This document shows positions 63,035 through 64,000 of a stretch of 64,000 nt of DNA, one piece after another; position 1 is the stretch's first letter; the number at the start of each line of letters is the position of its first letter. Under the pieces are notes generated by a model, which saw nothing but the letters and a program-made list of their open reading frames with translations, was not told the origin of the DNA and ran no database searches. The stretch covers positions 62,001 through 126,000 of the forward strand of contig JACPFF010000019.1 in assembly GCA_016183065.1 (NCBI GenBank), read 5' to 3'. A program made the translations under genes and the position numbers. The DNA is from Deltaproteobacteria bacterium. Lineage in GTDB: Bacteria; UBA10199; GCA-002796325; JACPFF01.

Positions 63035-64000
63035 ATGATGAGGATGGGGAATCTCGCACTCCAAGATGAAGTCGTGACACCAACGCCGGTGGCCATTGCG
63101 CAGGTGGGTGCACTCCTTGTCCCGTTTGTCGGCGTGTCGAAATGGACGAAGAGCACGTGGGAGAGACTCGGGATCCTCGCCATGGATGAGCAGCCACTCG
63201 CCTTTGTCGGAGAGAGCGGCAGCGGGAAGACGTATCTGGCGCGGCACGCCCATTGGCGCAGCCCCAGGGCCAGTGGCCCATTGCACATCATCAATCTCCG
63301 CGCCATGCCGGTCGAGATCATGGAAGCCGAGCTCTTTGGCTATTCGCGCAGCGGACTCCTTGGCGGGAGTGAGTCTCCGATCGGCGCTGTCGAGCGGGCC
63401 TCGGGCGGGAGTCTTATTGTGCAGGGGATCGAGCGACTCCCTGCCACCGGGCAGGAACGCCTCCTTGCGTGGCTCCTTGACAGTCGTGTATCGCCCGTTG
63501 GCAGCGAGGAGGTCCGGAACGTGAACACGCGGGCGGTGCTCGAGATGCGGGGACGGGAGTTGGTGCCACGGCGGGGGGCATCGCTCATTGCCCCACTCTA
63601 TGCCCTCATTGAAAAACAGGTTATCGTGGTGGCGCCGTTACACGAACGTCGCGACGACATTCTCCCCCTGGTCGATTTCTTCCTCCAAACCTATGCCGAT
63701 GCATGGGGTATGCCACTTCCCGAACTGACGGGCGAGGTCGCGCGCCTGTTGAAGCGTGCGCCGTGGGAGGAGAACGTCCGGACGCTCATGCGCGTCACCG
63801 CGCAGATGTTGCAGGAGGCAAAGGTCGGTCCGATCACCCCCCATCACCTTCCGCCAGCCTTGTTGGGCCGGTCGACCGAGGCCGCGGCCGTCGGGATTGA
63901 AGCCACGGCCCTCGAGGGGCTTGTCGAGGAAAAATTGCACCGTTTTTTTGACCGGCTCAGCGGCTACGAGGTACAAGAGCTCCACGATGCGGTCATGTCC
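63035..64000 (+). CDS. Sigma-54-activator-like AAA+ protein, degenerate, 3' end outside the window
   Basis: The frame is open to the window end (322 codons seen). A short N-terminus is followed at once by an AAA+ domain like that of NtrC-type activators: Walker A GESGSGKT at residues ~63-70, then ELFGYSRSGLLGGSESPIGAVERASGGSLIVQGIERLP, where NtrC proteins have GAFTGA and LFLDEI. So the sigma-54-contacting GAFTGA loop and the acidic Walker B residues are replaced. HERRDDILPLVDFFLQ and WEENVRTLMRVTAQML match later conserved parts. No receiver or PAS domain. Start among ATG 63035, 63038, 63044 or GTG 63032 is uncertain. Confidence 0.82.
   Translation, partial: MMRMGNLALQDEVVTPTPVAIAQVGALLVPFVGVSKWTKSTWERLGILAMDEQPLAFVGESGSGKTYLARHAHWRSPRASGPLHIINLRAMPVEIMEAELFGYSRSGLLGGSESPIGAVERASGGSLIVQGIERLPATGQERLLAWLLDSRVSPVGSEEVRNVNTRAVLEMRGRELVPRRGASLIAPLYALIEKQVIVVAPLHERRDDILPLVDFFLQTYADAWGMPLPELTGEVARLLKRAPWEENVRTLMRVTAQMLQEAKVGPITPHHLPPALLGRSTEAAAVGIEATALEGLVEEKLHRFFDRLSGYEVQELHDAVMS

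Noticed and set aside
1-64000. CRISPR arrays, tRNA genes, insertion sequences, prophage
   Set aside because: No regularly spaced repeats, no cloverleaf other than the tmRNA ends, and no transposase, integrase or phage structural motifs were found by reading; a tRNAscan or ISfinder run was not possible.

Overview
The window is chromosomal DNA (GC-rich, roughly 58-60% by eye) from a Gram-negative bacterium. Evidence for an outer membrane is Pal and CpoB, several lipoproteins with lipoboxes, and a multihaem lipoprotein cytochrome. A TIGR02147-type regulator, a PhaR-like regulator next to two ArsA-like ATPases, and several very large lineage-specific proteins suggest the former Deltaproteobacteria (Bdellovibrionota or UBA10199-like). 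That placement is inference; no rRNA gene is present. I found no tRNA, CRISPR array, insertion sequence or prophage.

1-15 kb is housekeeping: the 3' part of valS, nadC, a secreted beta-helix protein, ispG, hemW, hrcA-grpE, a periplasmic-binding-protein-like lipoprotein, thiL, two CNNM/CorC-type transporters and a thioredoxin-like protein. 14.8-24 kb, mostly on the minus strand, holds two metalloproteases, an aldehyde dehydrogenase, and a probable respiratory operon (nine-haem lipoprotein cytochrome, CBS protein, cydA, cydB). 24.1-31.1 kb is a complete phosphate regulon, phoB-phoR-pstS-pstC-pstA-pstB-phoU, with a recognisable Pho box before pstS.

31-41 kb on the minus strand contains a degenerate LytM-like lipoprotein, tmRNA (ssrA) with smpB, a DUF502 membrane protein, an amidohydrolase, panC-panB-deoxynucleoside kinase, then rsmA, tsaD, cpoB and pal. 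41-47 kb has a receiver-like protein, a PilZ protein, the ArsA/ArsA/PhaR cluster, a membrane protein and a secreted phosphodiesterase-family protein.

47.6-57 kb is the accessory part. It has a 1549-residue protein ending in an apparent PD-(D/E)XK nuclease domain, a gene overlapping it tail to tail, two uncharacterised large proteins (one helical, one membrane-anchored) and a PlsC-like acyltransferase. 57-63 kb is a run of lipoproteins, one with an internal duplication, translationally coupled to a TIGR02147 regulator. The window ends inside a sigma-54-activator-like AAA+ gene that lacks the GAFTGA loop and the acidic Walker B residues.

Intergenic spaces carry long hairpins and at least three copies of one GC-rich dispersed repeat family.
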